A DNA stretch of 64,000 nucleotides from Paraburkholderia acidicola (GTDB lineage: Bacteria; Pseudomonadota; Gammaproteobacteria; Burkholderiales; Burkholderiaceae): contig NZ_MTZV01000004.1 of assembly GCF_002362315.1 (NCBI RefSeq), positions 310,001 to 374,000 of the forward strand, given 5' to 3'. Made by a program: the position numbers and the translations under genes. Below, one piece after another: positions 9,634 through 18,682 of the stretch. Positions within the stretch are counted from its first letter, which is position 1, and each line of letters starts with the position of its first letter. A model generated the notes under the pieces. The model saw only the letters and a program-made list of their open reading frames with translations, did not search any database and was not told where the DNA came from.

Positions 9634-10143
9634 ATGCCGGAAATCATGACTAGCAAAACCCATTCGGATCAGCGGCCGCAAACCCCATGCGGCATCAATC
9701 ACATCGTGCTGGCGGTGAGGGATATCGAAGCGTCCCATCGCTTTTATGCCGGCCTGCTCGGCTTTGTGCACGTAGGGTCATCGAGCAAGCCAGACCCCGG
9801 TGGTCTACCCCCAACCCGGTTTTACAGCGGCAGGCGTGACCAGAAACTGCACCACCACGATCTTGCACTGGAACAGCAGGCAGAGGACTGGGATCACCAT
9901 GGCGGCAGTACCCTCGATCATTTCGCTATCGAATACCCGACACTAGACGCCTGGACCAGACAGATTGAATTTCTGACAGTGAACGACATCGCACTTTCAC
10001 GCAGGATTAAACGCGGCGTGACGTATAGCGTGCATCTTCGGGACCCTGATTCGAATATTGTGGAACTCGTATTCGAGTTGCCGCGCTCGGCTTGGGAAAA
10101 CGATATTGAAGGCGCGCTGAATCGCGAGCCTGTCGCACTGTAG
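9634..10143 (+). CDS. VOC-superfamily protein (glyoxalase/extradiol dioxygenase fold)
   Basis: 169-aa protein with paired beta-alpha-beta-beta-beta modules: INHIVLAVRDIEASHRFYAGLLGF at residues ~22-45 and a second half with LDHFAIEYPT and LRDPDSNIVELVFE. Candidate metal ligands are the His in INHIVL and LDHFAI and the Glu in NIVELVF, as in metal-dependent VOC enzymes. The start ATG 9634 has GGAG at 9623-9626; an in-frame TTG at 9613 is less likely. The substrate cannot be read from sequence. Its divergent LysR neighbour suggests induction by a small aromatic or ketonic compound. Confidence 0.8.
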   Translation: MPEIMTSKTHSDQRPQTPCGINHIVLAVRDIEASHRFYAGLLGFVHVGSSSKPDPGGLPPTRFYSGRRDQKLHHHDLALEQQAEDWDHHGGSTLDHFAIEYPTLDAWTRQIEFLTVNDIALSRRIKRGVTYSVHLRDPDSNIVELVFELPRSAWENDIEGALNREPVAL

Positions 10144-10163
10144 CGCACGTTGGCCTGCATCGA

Positions 10164-10200
10164 CCGGGCTCGTGCTGAGCACCGATCGAGCCGGGTTTAT
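10164..10200. terminator. Hairpin between convergent VOC and waaA genes
   Basis: CCGGGCTCG and CGAGCCGGG arms (one mismatch) enclose an inner GTGCT-G-AGCAC hairpin. TTTATT follows on the + strand. The position between two converging genes, overlapping the waaA stop, fits a factor-independent terminator. Confidence 0.45.
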
Positions 10201-11498
10201 TCCGGCAGCAGCGTAGTCAGCACATCGACCGTACGCGCAGTCGCGCCACGGTGGCGCGCAGCGAACGCCGATGCCGCTGCGCCCATCGCGGTACGACGCG
10301 GCCGGTCGACGAACAGCTCGCGCAACACGCGTGCGAGATCGGCGGGGTCTTGCACCTGCACGGCCGCACCGACTGCCACTGCATCCGCAGTGGCCTGCGT
10401 GAAGTTGAACACGTGCGGGCCGATCAACACCGGCACGCCGACCGCGCACGCTTCGATCAGATTCTGCCCACCGAGCGGCAGCAGACTTCCACCGATAAAC
10501 GCGAGATCCGACGCTGCATAGTAAGCAGCCAGCTCACCCATCGAGTCGCCGAGCAGCACCGTCACATCGGCGGGCAACGAACTGCCTGGCGTACGTCCAG
10601 CCATCACTGCGCTGTCCGGCGCCCACGCCGAACGACGCTCGCAGCGCAACCCCTTCTTCGCGACCAGCGCCGCCACTTCATCGAAGCGCTGCGGATGACG
10701 CGGCACGAGAATCAGCAGCGCGTCTTCCACCGCGAGCGCGGCGAATGCCTGCAGCACCAGTTCCTCTTCACCTTCGCGCGTGCTCGCCGCGACCCACACC
10801 GGCCGCGTGCCGATCGCCGCGCGCCACGCACGGCCGCGCACTGCGAGTTCCGGCGGCGCCGCCATATCGAACTTCAGGTTACCGAGCACCGCGACGTTGC
10901 GCGCACCGAGCGCGGTGAGCCGCTCCGCATCCGACGGGCTCTGCGCAAGCACGCGAGAAAAACCACCGAACACCTCACGCGTCGCACGGCCAAACTTCGC
11001 CGCGCGCCGATACGAACGGGCAGACATGCGCGCATTGGTCAGCACGAGCGGCACATCGGCACGCCGGCACTCATCGATCAGCGCGGGCCACACCTCGGTC
11101 TCCATCACAAGACCGAGCGACGGACGCCACGTGCGCAGGAAGCGCCGGATCGCACCCGGCATGTCGTATGGCAGAAAGCTACGCAGCACGCGGTCACCGA
11201 AGATCTGTTCGCCGGTAGCGCGGCCACTCGGTGTCATGTGTGTGAGAAGGATGCGCGCGTCGGGGCGCGCTTGCAGCAACGCATCGATCAGCGGTTGCGC
11301 AGCGCGCGTCTCGCCCACCGATACCGCATGCACCCAGATCAACGGCGCATCGTCTTCCGGCAAACGTCCAGGCGCATAGCCAAAGCGCTCACCGATATGC
11401 TCGCGATAACCGCGCTCGCGACGCGAGCGAATCAGCAAACGCAGCACCGCAAGCGGCGCAACGATCCACCACAGCGCGTTATAGATCGGCCTTAGCAT
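10197..11498 (-). CDS. waaA: Lipid IVA 3-deoxy-D-manno-octulosonic acid transferase
   Basis: GT30-family Kdo transferase that adds Kdo from CMP-Kdo to lipid A precursor at the inner membrane. 433 aa, normal length. It has an N-terminal membrane anchor (YNALWWIVAPLAVLRLLIRSRRERGY), the conserved IGERFG, WVHAVSVGETRAAQPLI and LGDSMGELAAYYAASDLAFIGGS motifs. The frame is open to 11669, but MLRPIYNALWW at 11498 is the family start. It ends the minus-strand LPS-core group and lies just downstream of the Kdo hydroxylase gene. Confidence 0.93.
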   Translation of the reverse strand: MLRPIYNALWWIVAPLAVLRLLIRSRRERGYREHIGERFGYAPGRLPEDDAPLIWVHAVSVGETRAAQPLIDALLQARPDARILLTHMTPSGRATGEQIFGDRVLRSFLPYDMPGAIRRFLRTWRPSLGLVMETEVWPALIDECRRADVPLVLTNARMSARSYRRAAKFGRATREVFGGFSRVLAQSPSDAERLTALGARNVAVLGNLKFDMAAPPELAVRGRAWRAAIGTRPVWVAASTREGEEELVLQAFAALAVEDALLILVPRHPQRFDEVAALVAKKGLRCERRSAWAPDSAVMAGRTPGSSLPADVTVLLGDSMGELAAYYAASDLAFIGGSLLPLGGQNLIEACAVGVPVLIGPHVFNFTQATADAVAVGAAVQVQDPADLARVLRELFVDRPRRTAMGAAASAFAARHRGATARTVDVLTTLLPE

Positions 11499-11571
11499 GT
11501 GCGCTCCGTGCGGAGGCATGCAGACAGAAGACCGAAGACAGAAGAAGCGCGGCTCGCGCGAGCGGCGGCGC

Positions 11572-12456
11572 TCAAACGAGAGCCCTACCCTGCAGACGTT
11601 CGAGTATGCCGAGCGGCGCGCATTCGGGCTGCGCCATCGCCTTGACTGGCAGAAAGAAGGTTTGCTCAAGCATGAACTGCCCCGACATCACCGCGTGCGA
11701 GGTTTGATCCGAAAAGCAGACCCACACGCAACCCGGCGGAAACGGCATGGTTTCCTGCGGCGAGACCCTCTGATACTCGAGGTCGGCTTTCATGCCGTCG
11801 TGCAGATTCAACATCAGATGATCGTATTCACTGCGGCGCGACTTGGTGACGTGCAAGAGCTTCAGCAGCCACGCGGAGCCCGGCATCTGCGGCTTGATGC
11901 GCGGCAGGAAGCGCTGCGCCATATCTTCGAACGGCTCACCGACACGCCACACACGCGGCGCGCCCTGCGGATTCACGTTCGTGAAGACACGCAGGATGCG
12001 TTCACCGTAATTCGGCCGCGAAGGAAATGCATCGACGTGCAGGCGACTATCGTCCTTGCGCCACGACGTCTGCCGCGTTTCGACCTGATGCAAGCGCAGG
12101 CTGGTCGGCGCAACGCGCAGCTTGCCGTCGTATTCGGGAAAGAGCCCATCGACGAGCGTGCGCGCATTGATCTGATAACGCGCGATCAACGCGCGCACCG
12201 CCGATTGCGTCACCGCGTCGCCCAGCACGCCGTGCAGCGCGCCGCCGTTCGGTTCGAGGCTGATGTTCTTGCGTTTAGGATCGGCGAGCGCGGGATCGAG
12301 CAGTGCCTGCTCGCCGCCTTCGATCGCGAAGGACAGATTCGGAAAATACAGAACCTTGCCGCGCTCGACGCCGGCCAGCAGCGTCTCGCGCGGCACGGAC
12401 AGGTTGTGTCCATGCCAGTCGCCGGTTGCCACTTCGATGATCTGGGATTCGTTCAT
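11572..12456 (-). CDS. kdoO: Kdo 3-hydroxylase (Fe(II)/2-oxoglutarate dioxygenase, KdoO-like)
   Basis: 294-aa cytoplasmic-face oxygenase that hydroxylates the outer Kdo residue at C3 to give Ko, a modification known from Burkholderia and Yersinia. The iron facial triad is visible as H140-x-D142 (LHVDAF) and H254 (TSHAVMSG). The residues GERILRVFTNVNP and the QTFFLPV end are family features. It sits between waaC and waaA, consistent with inner-core LPS action. The Ko product is inferred from family knowledge, not visible in sequence. Confidence 0.85.
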   Translation of the reverse strand: MNESQIIEVATGDWHGHNLSVPRETLLAGVERGKVLYFPNLSFAIEGGEQALLDPALADPKRKNISLEPNGGALHGVLGDAVTQSAVRALIARYQINARTLVDGLFPEYDGKLRVAPTSLRLHQVETRQTSWRKDDSRLHVDAFPSRPNYGERILRVFTNVNPQGAPRVWRVGEPFEDMAQRFLPRIKPQMPGSAWLLKLLHVTKSRRSEYDHLMLNLHDGMKADLEYQRVSPQETMPFPPGCVWVCFSDQTSHAVMSGQFMLEQTFFLPVKAMAQPECAPLGILERLQGRALV

Positions 12457-12514
12457 GGTCGCCCTTGAAAACGGGTGCAGCGGTTGCGTACAGCGCTAAC
12501 GCCCGGTATGTCGT

Positions 12515-13516
12515 TCACAGCAGGCCGAAGCCGGACAGCGTCGCCTTCACCTGATCGAGCGTCGGCGGCTGGCCCGCGGTGCCGAGATTGACGACATTCG
12601 GCGACCAGTAGCCGCCGGTACGCCACGCAGTGGCGAAATTGTACAACTCGACCGTCGGCCGCTTCAGTGCGGCGGCAATGTGCACAAGGCCGGTGTCGAC
12701 ACCGACCGTCGCAGCGGCACCGTCGATCAACCCGACCACCGCCGGCAGCGATAGCCGCGGCGGCACGATCGCAGCCGCGCCGAACTCCCTGGCGAGCCGT
12801 TCGCTCGTCTCACGCTCGGCGTCGCTGCCCCACGGCAGCACGATCGATGCCCCACGTCGCACCAGCGCCTGGCCCAGTTCGATCCACGCGGCGTCGGGCC
12901 ATTGCTTGTCGGCGCGGGACGTTGCGTGGACGAATACGACGTACGGCACCGGCAGGTTCAGCCCGGCTTCGCTGAGCGCGAGCGCGGCACGGCGTGTGTC
13001 GATGCCGAAATCGATATCGTCGGTGGGTTGGGGGGGCGGGTCGCCGAGTGCGGCCGCGACCAGTTGCCGGGTTCGCTCAACCACATGCGTGCGCGGCGCG
13101 ATCGGCACACGCTTGCTGTAAAAGAAACGCACCGGCCATTCGTAGCCCGCGCCGTCGGTACGGTTACCGAGGCCGACCACCGGCCCGCGCGCCATACCTG
13201 CGACCCACGCGGTCTTGATGAGCCCCTGGCAGTCGATCACGAGATCGTAGTGCTCCGCAGCGAGCGCACGCCGGAACGCGCGGATCTCGCGCCAGTTGGC
13301 CAGCGAAAACAGCCGTTTGCGCCAGCGCCGCAGCGATACCGGAATCGCGCGGTGCACGCCGTCGACGAGCTGCACCAGCGAGACGAAGCTCTCTTCGACC
13401 AGCCAGTCGATCTGCACATCGGGATGCCGCCGGCGAATGTCGGCGATGACGGGCATGTTATGCACGACGTCGCCGAGCGACGACACCCTTACGATCAGTA
13501 TCTTTTGCACGCTCAA
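12515..13516 (-). CDS. waaC: Lipopolysaccharide heptosyltransferase I
   Basis: GT9-family enzyme adding the first L-glycero-D-manno-heptose to Kdo. 333 aa, close to family length. The N-terminus ILIVRVSSLGDVVHNMPVIADIRRRHP is diagnostic; WLVEESF, VFVHATSRADKQWPD (nucleotide-sugar site) and GVDTGLVHIAAAL follow. It is downstream of a terminator following the phosphohexomutase gene and upstream of the Kdo hydroxylase. Confidence 0.95.
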   Translation of the reverse strand: MSVQKILIVRVSSLGDVVHNMPVIADIRRRHPDVQIDWLVEESFVSLVQLVDGVHRAIPVSLRRWRKRLFSLANWREIRAFRRALAAEHYDLVIDCQGLIKTAWVAGMARGPVVGLGNRTDGAGYEWPVRFFYSKRVPIAPRTHVVERTRQLVAAALGDPPPQPTDDIDFGIDTRRAALALSEAGLNLPVPYVVFVHATSRADKQWPDAAWIELGQALVRRGASIVLPWGSDAERETSERLAREFGAAAIVPPRLSLPAVVGLIDGAAATVGVDTGLVHIAAALKRPTVELYNFATAWRTGGYWSPNVVNLGTAGQPPTLDQVKATLSGFGLL

Positions 13517-13604
13517 GAGTGGAACGCCGGCAATCCGGCCCGAAGATGCGTTGAAAGGACGGCAATTTTAGCGCGCCGCAAGCATCTGCCTTGCATAAAA
13601 CGCA

Positions 13605-13640
13605 TAAAAAACGCGGCGCCGGGGGTGGCCCCCGCGCCGC
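13605..13640 (-). terminator. Intrinsic terminator after the phosphohexomutase gene
   Basis: On the minus strand a very GC-rich hairpin (arms GCGGCGCGGGGG and CCCCCGGCGCCGC around CCA, one-base bulge) is followed by GTTTTTTATG. It lies between the phosphohexomutase stop (13692) and waaC start (13516), so the two genes are probably separate transcripts. Confidence 0.8.
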
Positions 13641-13691
13641 GTCGAGCCGCGACCGGTACCTTAACGCCCGGTACCGCCGCGATTATTGCCA

Positions 13692-15086
13692 TCAAAACGG
13701 CAGCTTCGCATCCGGTTTTTCCGCGAGAATCACGCGGCGGAAATCCTCCTGGATGCGCGAAAGCGCCGCATCGTTATCGGCCTCGAAGCGCATCACGACG
13801 ACCGGCGTCGTGTTCGACGAACGCGCGAGACCGAAGCCATCCGGGTACTCGACCCGCAGACCATCAATCTTTATGACTTCATCGGCACCGGTGAACGTCG
13901 CGCTCTTTTGCAAACGCGCGATCAGCTCGAAGTTTTCGCCTTCTTCGAGCTTCAGTTGCAATTCAGGTGTGGAGTGCGAGTTCGGCAGGCTGTTCAGCAG
14001 TGCGCTCGGATCGCTCACCTTCGAGAGAATTTCGAGCAGCCGTGCACCGGTGTACAGGCCGTCGTCGAAACCGTACCAGCGATCCTTGAAGAACACGTGC
14101 CCGCTCATTTCGCCGGCGAGCGGTGCGCCGGTTTCGCGCAGCTTCGCTTTCACGAGCGAGTGGCCGGTCTTCCACATCAGCGGCACACCGCCCTTGTCGC
14201 GCACCCACTTCGCGAGATTGCGCGTGCACTTCACGTCGTAAATAATCTGCGCGCCCTTGTTGCGCGACAGGACTTCTTCGGCGAACAGCATCAACTGACG
14301 GTCCGGATAGATGATCTGACCGTCCTTCGTGACGACACCGAGACGATCGCCATCGCCATCGAAGGCGAAGCCGATTTCGGCATCGGTTTCCTTCAATGCC
14401 TTGATCACGTCCTGCAGATTCTCGGGGTGCGCCGGGTCCGGATGGTGATTCGGGAACGTACCGTCGATCTCGGTGAACAGCTCGACGAGCTCACAACCGA
14501 GCGCCTTGAAGAGTTTCGGCGCCAGACCGCCGGCAACACCGTTGCCGGTATCCACGACGATCTTGATCGGCCGCGCAGGCTTGATGTCACCGACGATACG
14601 GGCCAGGTACGCGTCCGCGATGTCGTAATCGGCGTAGCTGCCGCTGCCGGTTTCGAAGCGATCGTCGACGATGCGCTGATACAGCGCCTGAATCTGCTCG
14701 CCGTAGATAGCCGCGCCGCGCAGGACCATCTTGAAGCCGTTGTAGTCGGGGGGATTGTGGCTGCCCGTCACGACGATGCATGAATCGATGCGGCGTTCGC
14801 CACCGGCAAGCGCAAGCGGCACGCTCGCGGCGAAGTAACCGACCGGCGTCGGCACCATGCCGACGTTCACCACATCGACGCCCGCGGAGCGCAGGCCATC
14901 GGACAACGCGGCGATCAGTTCGGGCCCGGACAGCCGGCCGTCACGCGCGACGACGACGGCATCGCCGCCCTGCGCGCGCACTTCGCTGCCGAATGCACGA
15001 CCGATCGAACGGGCTGTGTCGGCATCGAGCGTCTTGCCGATCACACCGCGGATGTCATACGCCTTGAAAATGGACTGGGAGATCAT
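13692..15086 (-). CDS. Phosphomannomutase/phosphoglucomutase
   Basis: 464-aa alpha-D-phosphohexomutase interconverting hexose 1- and 6-phosphates for nucleotide-sugar synthesis. It begins MISQSIFKAYDIRG, has the phosphoserine loop TGSHNPPDYNGFK, the metal loop DGDGDR and the sugar-binding GEMSGHVFF. The frame is open to 15149, but 15086 gives the standard start. It matches the AlgC/ManB-type bifunctional group. It is transcribed away from the flippase gene, with a 16-bp inverted repeat in the shared upstream region. Confidence 0.93.
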   Translation of the reverse strand: MISQSIFKAYDIRGVIGKTLDADTARSIGRAFGSEVRAQGGDAVVVARDGRLSGPELIAALSDGLRSAGVDVVNVGMVPTPVGYFAASVPLALAGGERRIDSCIVVTGSHNPPDYNGFKMVLRGAAIYGEQIQALYQRIVDDRFETGSGSYADYDIADAYLARIVGDIKPARPIKIVVDTGNGVAGGLAPKLFKALGCELVELFTEIDGTFPNHHPDPAHPENLQDVIKALKETDAEIGFAFDGDGDRLGVVTKDGQIIYPDRQLMLFAEEVLSRNKGAQIIYDVKCTRNLAKWVRDKGGVPLMWKTGHSLVKAKLRETGAPLAGEMSGHVFFKDRWYGFDDGLYTGARLLEILSKVSDPSALLNSLPNSHSTPELQLKLEEGENFELIARLQKSATFTGADEVIKIDGLRVEYPDGFGLARSSNTTPVVVMRFEADNDAALSRIQEDFRRVILAEKPDAKLPF

Positions 15087-15124
15087 GGATAGGCTCACTT
15101 GCGTGCAAAGGAAATTTTGACCGG

Positions 15125-15160
15125 CGCACCATGCGGTGTCGGTGGACACCGCATGGTGCG
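15125..15160. repeat. 16-bp perfect inverted repeat with 4-nt loop in divergent promoter region
   Basis: CGCACCATGCGGTGTC (15125-15140), loop GGTG, then the exact complement to 15160. It lies about 40 nt upstream of the phosphohexomutase start and 185 nt before the flippase start. There is no adjoining T-tract on either strand, so it is more likely an operator, a 5'-UTR hairpin or a repeat than a terminator. A TATAAT box at 15200-15205 (+) is nearby but has no good -35. Confidence 0.8.
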
Positions 15161-15344
15161 CTTGCCGGAAGCGATCGGAGGTCTACCTCTATCCAACCTT
15201 ATAATTGCGGTTTTCAGATTACGCCATGCAGGTGCCTATTCTAATGCCTGGACGCCCTCCTCTCATAACGTTGCCATCGGTCGTGGCAAGGCGGGCCTGT
15301 TCCCGGACCACCGCCAAGCCGCCCGGCGGCACGCCAGGTACCGG

Positions 15345-16604
15345 ATGCCGGCGGTGAGGCGCTTCGCCAATCCGGACGTCGCGCGGGCGCTTGCCAACAT
15401 CGTGTGGCTGGGTCTCGAGCGGGTCACGCAGATCGTCGTCGCGATCGCGATCAGCGGCATGCTCGCGCGTTACTTCGGACCCGACGTGTTCGGCAAATGG
15501 CAATACGCGAACACACTGCTGCTCGTACTGTCGCCGATCACGTGGGTATGCGGCGCCGAAATTCTCGTGCCGACCATCGTGCACCGTCCGCAGGAACAAC
15601 TGGGTACCGTGCTCGGCAGTGCGTTTGCGTTGCGCGTGACGGTGTCGGCGGGCGCGTTGCTGCTGACGTGGGCCGGCATCGCCGCAGGCTTCACCGATCC
15701 GCTGGTCGGCGCAATGCTCGCGGGCCTCGCACTGACGATGCTGTTTCGCGAACCGCTCGTCGGTGTGATCAACTCGTGGCTGCAGAGCATGACTTACAGC
15801 AAGCCGCAGTTGCTCACGAGCATGACGACGGCGGTGCTGAAAGCGGGCCTGGTGTTCGTGCTGGTGCGCGCGGCGGCGAGCCCCGCGCGCTTCGGTTGGC
15901 TATGGGCGCTCGAAGCGGCGACGATCGGCATCGTGCTCGTGCTGTATTACGTGCGCCGCCACGGTTCGCTTGGGTGGCGCATCGACCGGTCGCTGTTCCG
16001 CCACTTCGCGACGGCGGGCACCGTGTTCTGGATCGGCCTGATCTGCATGTACCTGTTTCTGAAACTCGACCGCTTGATGCTCGAGCGTACGATCTCGTTC
16101 GCCGATCTCGGTCGTTACTCCGCCGCGCAGCAGCTCAACGAAAACTGGATCACGCTCGCGTTGATGCTCGCGCAGACCATCGCGCCCGCATTCGTCTATC
16201 GCGTGCAGGACGCGGCGCAACTGAAGCGCAACATGTGGCGGCTCACCGGCATGACCGCGGTGCTGATGATAGGCGGCGCCCTGGTGCTGGACCTGCTGGC
16301 GGGCTTCATCATCCGTCGGGTGTTCGGGCCCGCGTATGAAGGCGCCATCGATATTTTCCGCTGGGCCGTGTGGCTGTCCGTGCCCGCAGGCATCGAGGCG
16401 ATCGGCAACCTGATCGTGTTGAAGTATCAGGCGAAATTCGTGCTGCTGTCGAAGTGGCTGCTCGCGCTGGCGGTGGCATTCGTCGTGAATCTGCTCGCGA
16501 TTCCGCGGCTCGGCGCGTATGGTGCGCTGGTCGGGCTGGCGGCTGGTTATCTGGCGGCTGCCAGCGTGAACCTCTATTACATTCGCTTCAAGCTGCGCAC
16601 ATGA
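15345..16604 (+). CDS. Wzx-type oligosaccharide flippase (MOP superfamily)
   Basis: 419-aa polytopic membrane protein expected to flip lipid-linked sugar units. Hydrophobic segments alternate with short loops through the length; the N-terminal NIVWLGLERVTQIVVAIAISGMLARYFGP resembles polysaccharide-biosynthesis flippases. An upstream extension to 15099 runs through the inverted repeat and is unlikely; ATG 15345 is used. Its stop overlaps the next glycosyltransferase start (ATGA), and GT2, GT4 and galE follow, so this is a small glycan operon. Confidence 0.85.
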   Translation: MPAVRRFANPDVARALANIVWLGLERVTQIVVAIAISGMLARYFGPDVFGKWQYANTLLLVLSPITWVCGAEILVPTIVHRPQEQLGTVLGSAFALRVTVSAGALLLTWAGIAAGFTDPLVGAMLAGLALTMLFREPLVGVINSWLQSMTYSKPQLLTSMTTAVLKAGLVFVLVRAAASPARFGWLWALEAATIGIVLVLYYVRRHGSLGWRIDRSLFRHFATAGTVFWIGLICMYLFLKLDRLMLERTISFADLGRYSAAQQLNENWITLALMLAQTIAPAFVYRVQDAAQLKRNMWRLTGMTAVLMIGGALVLDLLAGFIIRRVFGPAYEGAIDIFRWAVWLSVPAGIEAIGNLIVLKYQAKFVLLSKWLLALAVAFVVNLLAIPRLGAYGALVGLAAGYLAAASVNLYYIRFKLRT

Positions 16605-17455
16605 CGCTCTCTTCCGCTCCGTCTTCCGCACACGCGCTCGACGATGTCGCCGTGCTGATGCCTGCGTACAACGGCCACGCCGATGTCGAGCGCACGATGG
16701 CGTCGTTCAGCGAAGAGTCGCTAGTGCATGTGCTGATCGTCGACGACGGCAGCACGCCGCCGATCGTCGCGCCCACACTGCCCAATCTGTCGATTGAAGT
16801 ACTACGCATGCCGCAGAACGTCGGCATCGAGCGTGCGTTGCAGGCGGGTATCGATGCGCTCGCTGCTCGTGGTTACCGCTACGCCGCACGCATCGACGCC
16901 GGGGACCTCACGGTGCCTGGTCGACTCGCGAAGCAACGTACGTATCTCGACGCGCATCCCGAAGTGGCAGGACTCGGCATGTGGGCGCAGGTCGTAACGC
17001 GTGCCGGCGCGCCGCTCTTCATGCTGACACCGCCCGCCACACCAGCTGCGATCCGCCGCATCCGTTTTTTGCGCGGCTGCTTCGTGCATCCTTCGATGAT
17101 GCTGCGCATCGATGCGGTGCAAGCCGTCGGCAACTATCGCGCCGCCTACCCCGCCGCCGAAGACCTCGATCTGTTCCTGCGGCTGATGGAACGCTACGAC
17201 TGCGCGAATCTGCCCGAACTGGGCCTGTACTACGAGCTAAACGAAGGCGGTATCAGCGCGACGAAGCGGCGTCGGCAGATCGCGTCGACGTTGCGGCTGC
17301 AGTTGCACTACTTCAACGCATTCAATCCGTACGACTGGCTCGGTCTCGCGAAGAATCTGCTGCACTTCGTTACGCCTTACCGGACGTTGCAGTGGGTGAA
17401 ACGCATGCTGTTCGCGCCGCGTGCGGGTGCTTCGCAAGGGTCGCGTGAGTCATGA
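16601..17455 (+). CDS. Glycosyltransferase family 2
   Basis: 284-aa GT-A enzyme. It has VAVLMPAYNGHADVERTMASF at the N-terminus, the LIVDDGS nucleotide-binding motif, ARIDAGDLTVPGRLAKQ (metal-binding region, DAGD in place of the usual DADD) and a C-terminal EDLDLFLRLMERY helix. ATG 16601 overlaps the flippase stop by 4 nt. Donor and acceptor are unknown. Confidence 0.87.
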   Translation: MTLSSAPSSAHALDDVAVLMPAYNGHADVERTMASFSEESLVHVLIVDDGSTPPIVAPTLPNLSIEVLRMPQNVGIERALQAGIDALAARGYRYAARIDAGDLTVPGRLAKQRTYLDAHPEVAGLGMWAQVVTRAGAPLFMLTPPATPAAIRRIRFLRGCFVHPSMMLRIDAVQAVGNYRAAYPAAEDLDLFLRLMERYDCANLPELGLYYELNEGGISATKRRRQIASTLRLQLHYFNAFNPYDWLGLAKNLLHFVTPYRTLQWVKRMLFAPRAGASQGSRES

Positions 17456-17513
17456 CTCGTGCTCCCGTTTATCGTTCTCTCACTCCTTTAAGCACCCGGC
17501 CCTGTCGCCCTGC

Positions 17514-18671
17514 ATGAAACCCAGCTCCGAATCCCAACCAGCCGGTTCCACACTGCGTATCAGCCTCGTCTGCAATACGGCGTGGGCCATCTATACGTAT
17601 CGTCAGGGGCTGATCCGCACGCTCGTCGCCCGCGGCGTCGAGGTCACGGTGATCGCGCCACGCGACCGCACGTTCGATCTGCTCGCACAGATGGGGTGCC
17701 GCTGCATCGATCTGCCGGTTGCATCGAAAGGCACGAATCCGCGCGATGACCTGCGTACGCTGTGGGCGCTGTACCGCCACTATCGCGCGATCCGTCCGCA
17801 TGTCGTGTTTCATTACACGATCAAGCCGAATATCTACGGATCGATTGCGGCGAAGCTCGCGGGCGTCGCGTCGGTCGCAGTCACGACGGGGCTCGGTTAT
17901 GTTTTCATTCAATCGAGCCGTACTGCGCAGATCGCGAAGAAGCTGTACCGCTTCGCGTTCCGTTTTCCGCGCGAGATCTGGTTTTTGAATCGCGACGACA
18001 TGGCCGCGTTTACCGATCAGCATCTGCTGGTGCACCCGGAACGGGCACGCCTGCTGCATGGCGAAGGCGTCGACCTCGATCAGTTCGCGCCGACGCCGCT
18101 GCCTGAAAGTAATCAGATCACGTTCATATTGATTGGCCGTTTGCTGTGGGATAAAGGCGTAGGAGAATATGTCGACGCGGCGCGGCAACTGCGCGCACGC
18201 TATCCCGATGCGCGCTTTCAGTTGCTCGGGCCTGTCGGTGTCGACAACCCAAGCGCGATCTCGCGTGAGGAAGTGGCCGCCTGGGAGCACGAAGGCATTA
18301 TCGAGTACGGTGGTGAAGCGCACGATGTGCGCCCGTTTATCGCTGCGGCGGATTGCGTCGTGCTGCCGTCGTACCGGGAAGGCGTGCCCCGAACGCTGAT
18401 GGAAGCGGCGGCGATGAGCCGGCCGATCGTCGCAACCGACGTACCGGGCTGCCGCGAAGTGGTCGCGGACGGTATCAACGGATTGCTGTGCGAAGCAAAA
18501 AGCGCAGCGAGCCTGGCAGAGAAACTGGCACAGATGCTGGACATGAGCGGCGCCGCGCGCCGCGAGATGGGCGAACGCGGCCGACAGAAAGTCGCGGCAG
18601 AGTTCGACGAGCGGGCCGTCGTCGAACGATATACAGACCTGATTCGAAACTTGACGGGCGTCTCACTCTAA
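17514..18671 (+). CDS. Glycosyltransferase family 4
   Basis: 385-aa GT-B enzyme of the PglA/WbnH type. The N-terminal domain has ISLVCNTAWAIYTYRQGLIRTL and HYTIKPNIYGSIAAKLAG; the C-terminal domain has ILIGRLLWDKGVGEYVDAARQL and the donor-binding EAAAMSRPIVATDVPGCREVV (E-x7-E-like region). The frame is open upstream to 17421, but ATG 17514 is the likely start. Its stop overlaps by one base an ATG in frame with galE. Confidence 0.88.
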   Translation: MKPSSESQPAGSTLRISLVCNTAWAIYTYRQGLIRTLVARGVEVTVIAPRDRTFDLLAQMGCRCIDLPVASKGTNPRDDLRTLWALYRHYRAIRPHVVFHYTIKPNIYGSIAAKLAGVASVAVTTGLGYVFIQSSRTAQIAKKLYRFAFRFPREIWFLNRDDMAAFTDQHLLVHPERARLLHGEGVDLDQFAPTPLPESNQITFILIGRLLWDKGVGEYVDAARQLRARYPDARFQLLGPVGVDNPSAISREEVAAWEHEGIIEYGGEAHDVRPFIAAADCVVLPSYREGVPRTLMEAAAMSRPIVATDVPGCREVVADGINGLLCEAKSAASLAEKLAQMLDMSGAARREMGERGRQKVAAEFDERAVVERYTDLIRNLTGVSL

Positions 18672-18682
18672 TGGAGCACAGC

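Noticed and set aside
10251..11495. 414-codon plus-strand frame opposite waaA
   Set aside because: The WaaA reading on the minus strand is unambiguous; the opposite frame has shadow composition.
12902..13876. 324-codon plus-strand frame opposite waaC
   Set aside because: It spans the minus-strand waaC gene and the intrinsic terminator and shows no protein family features.
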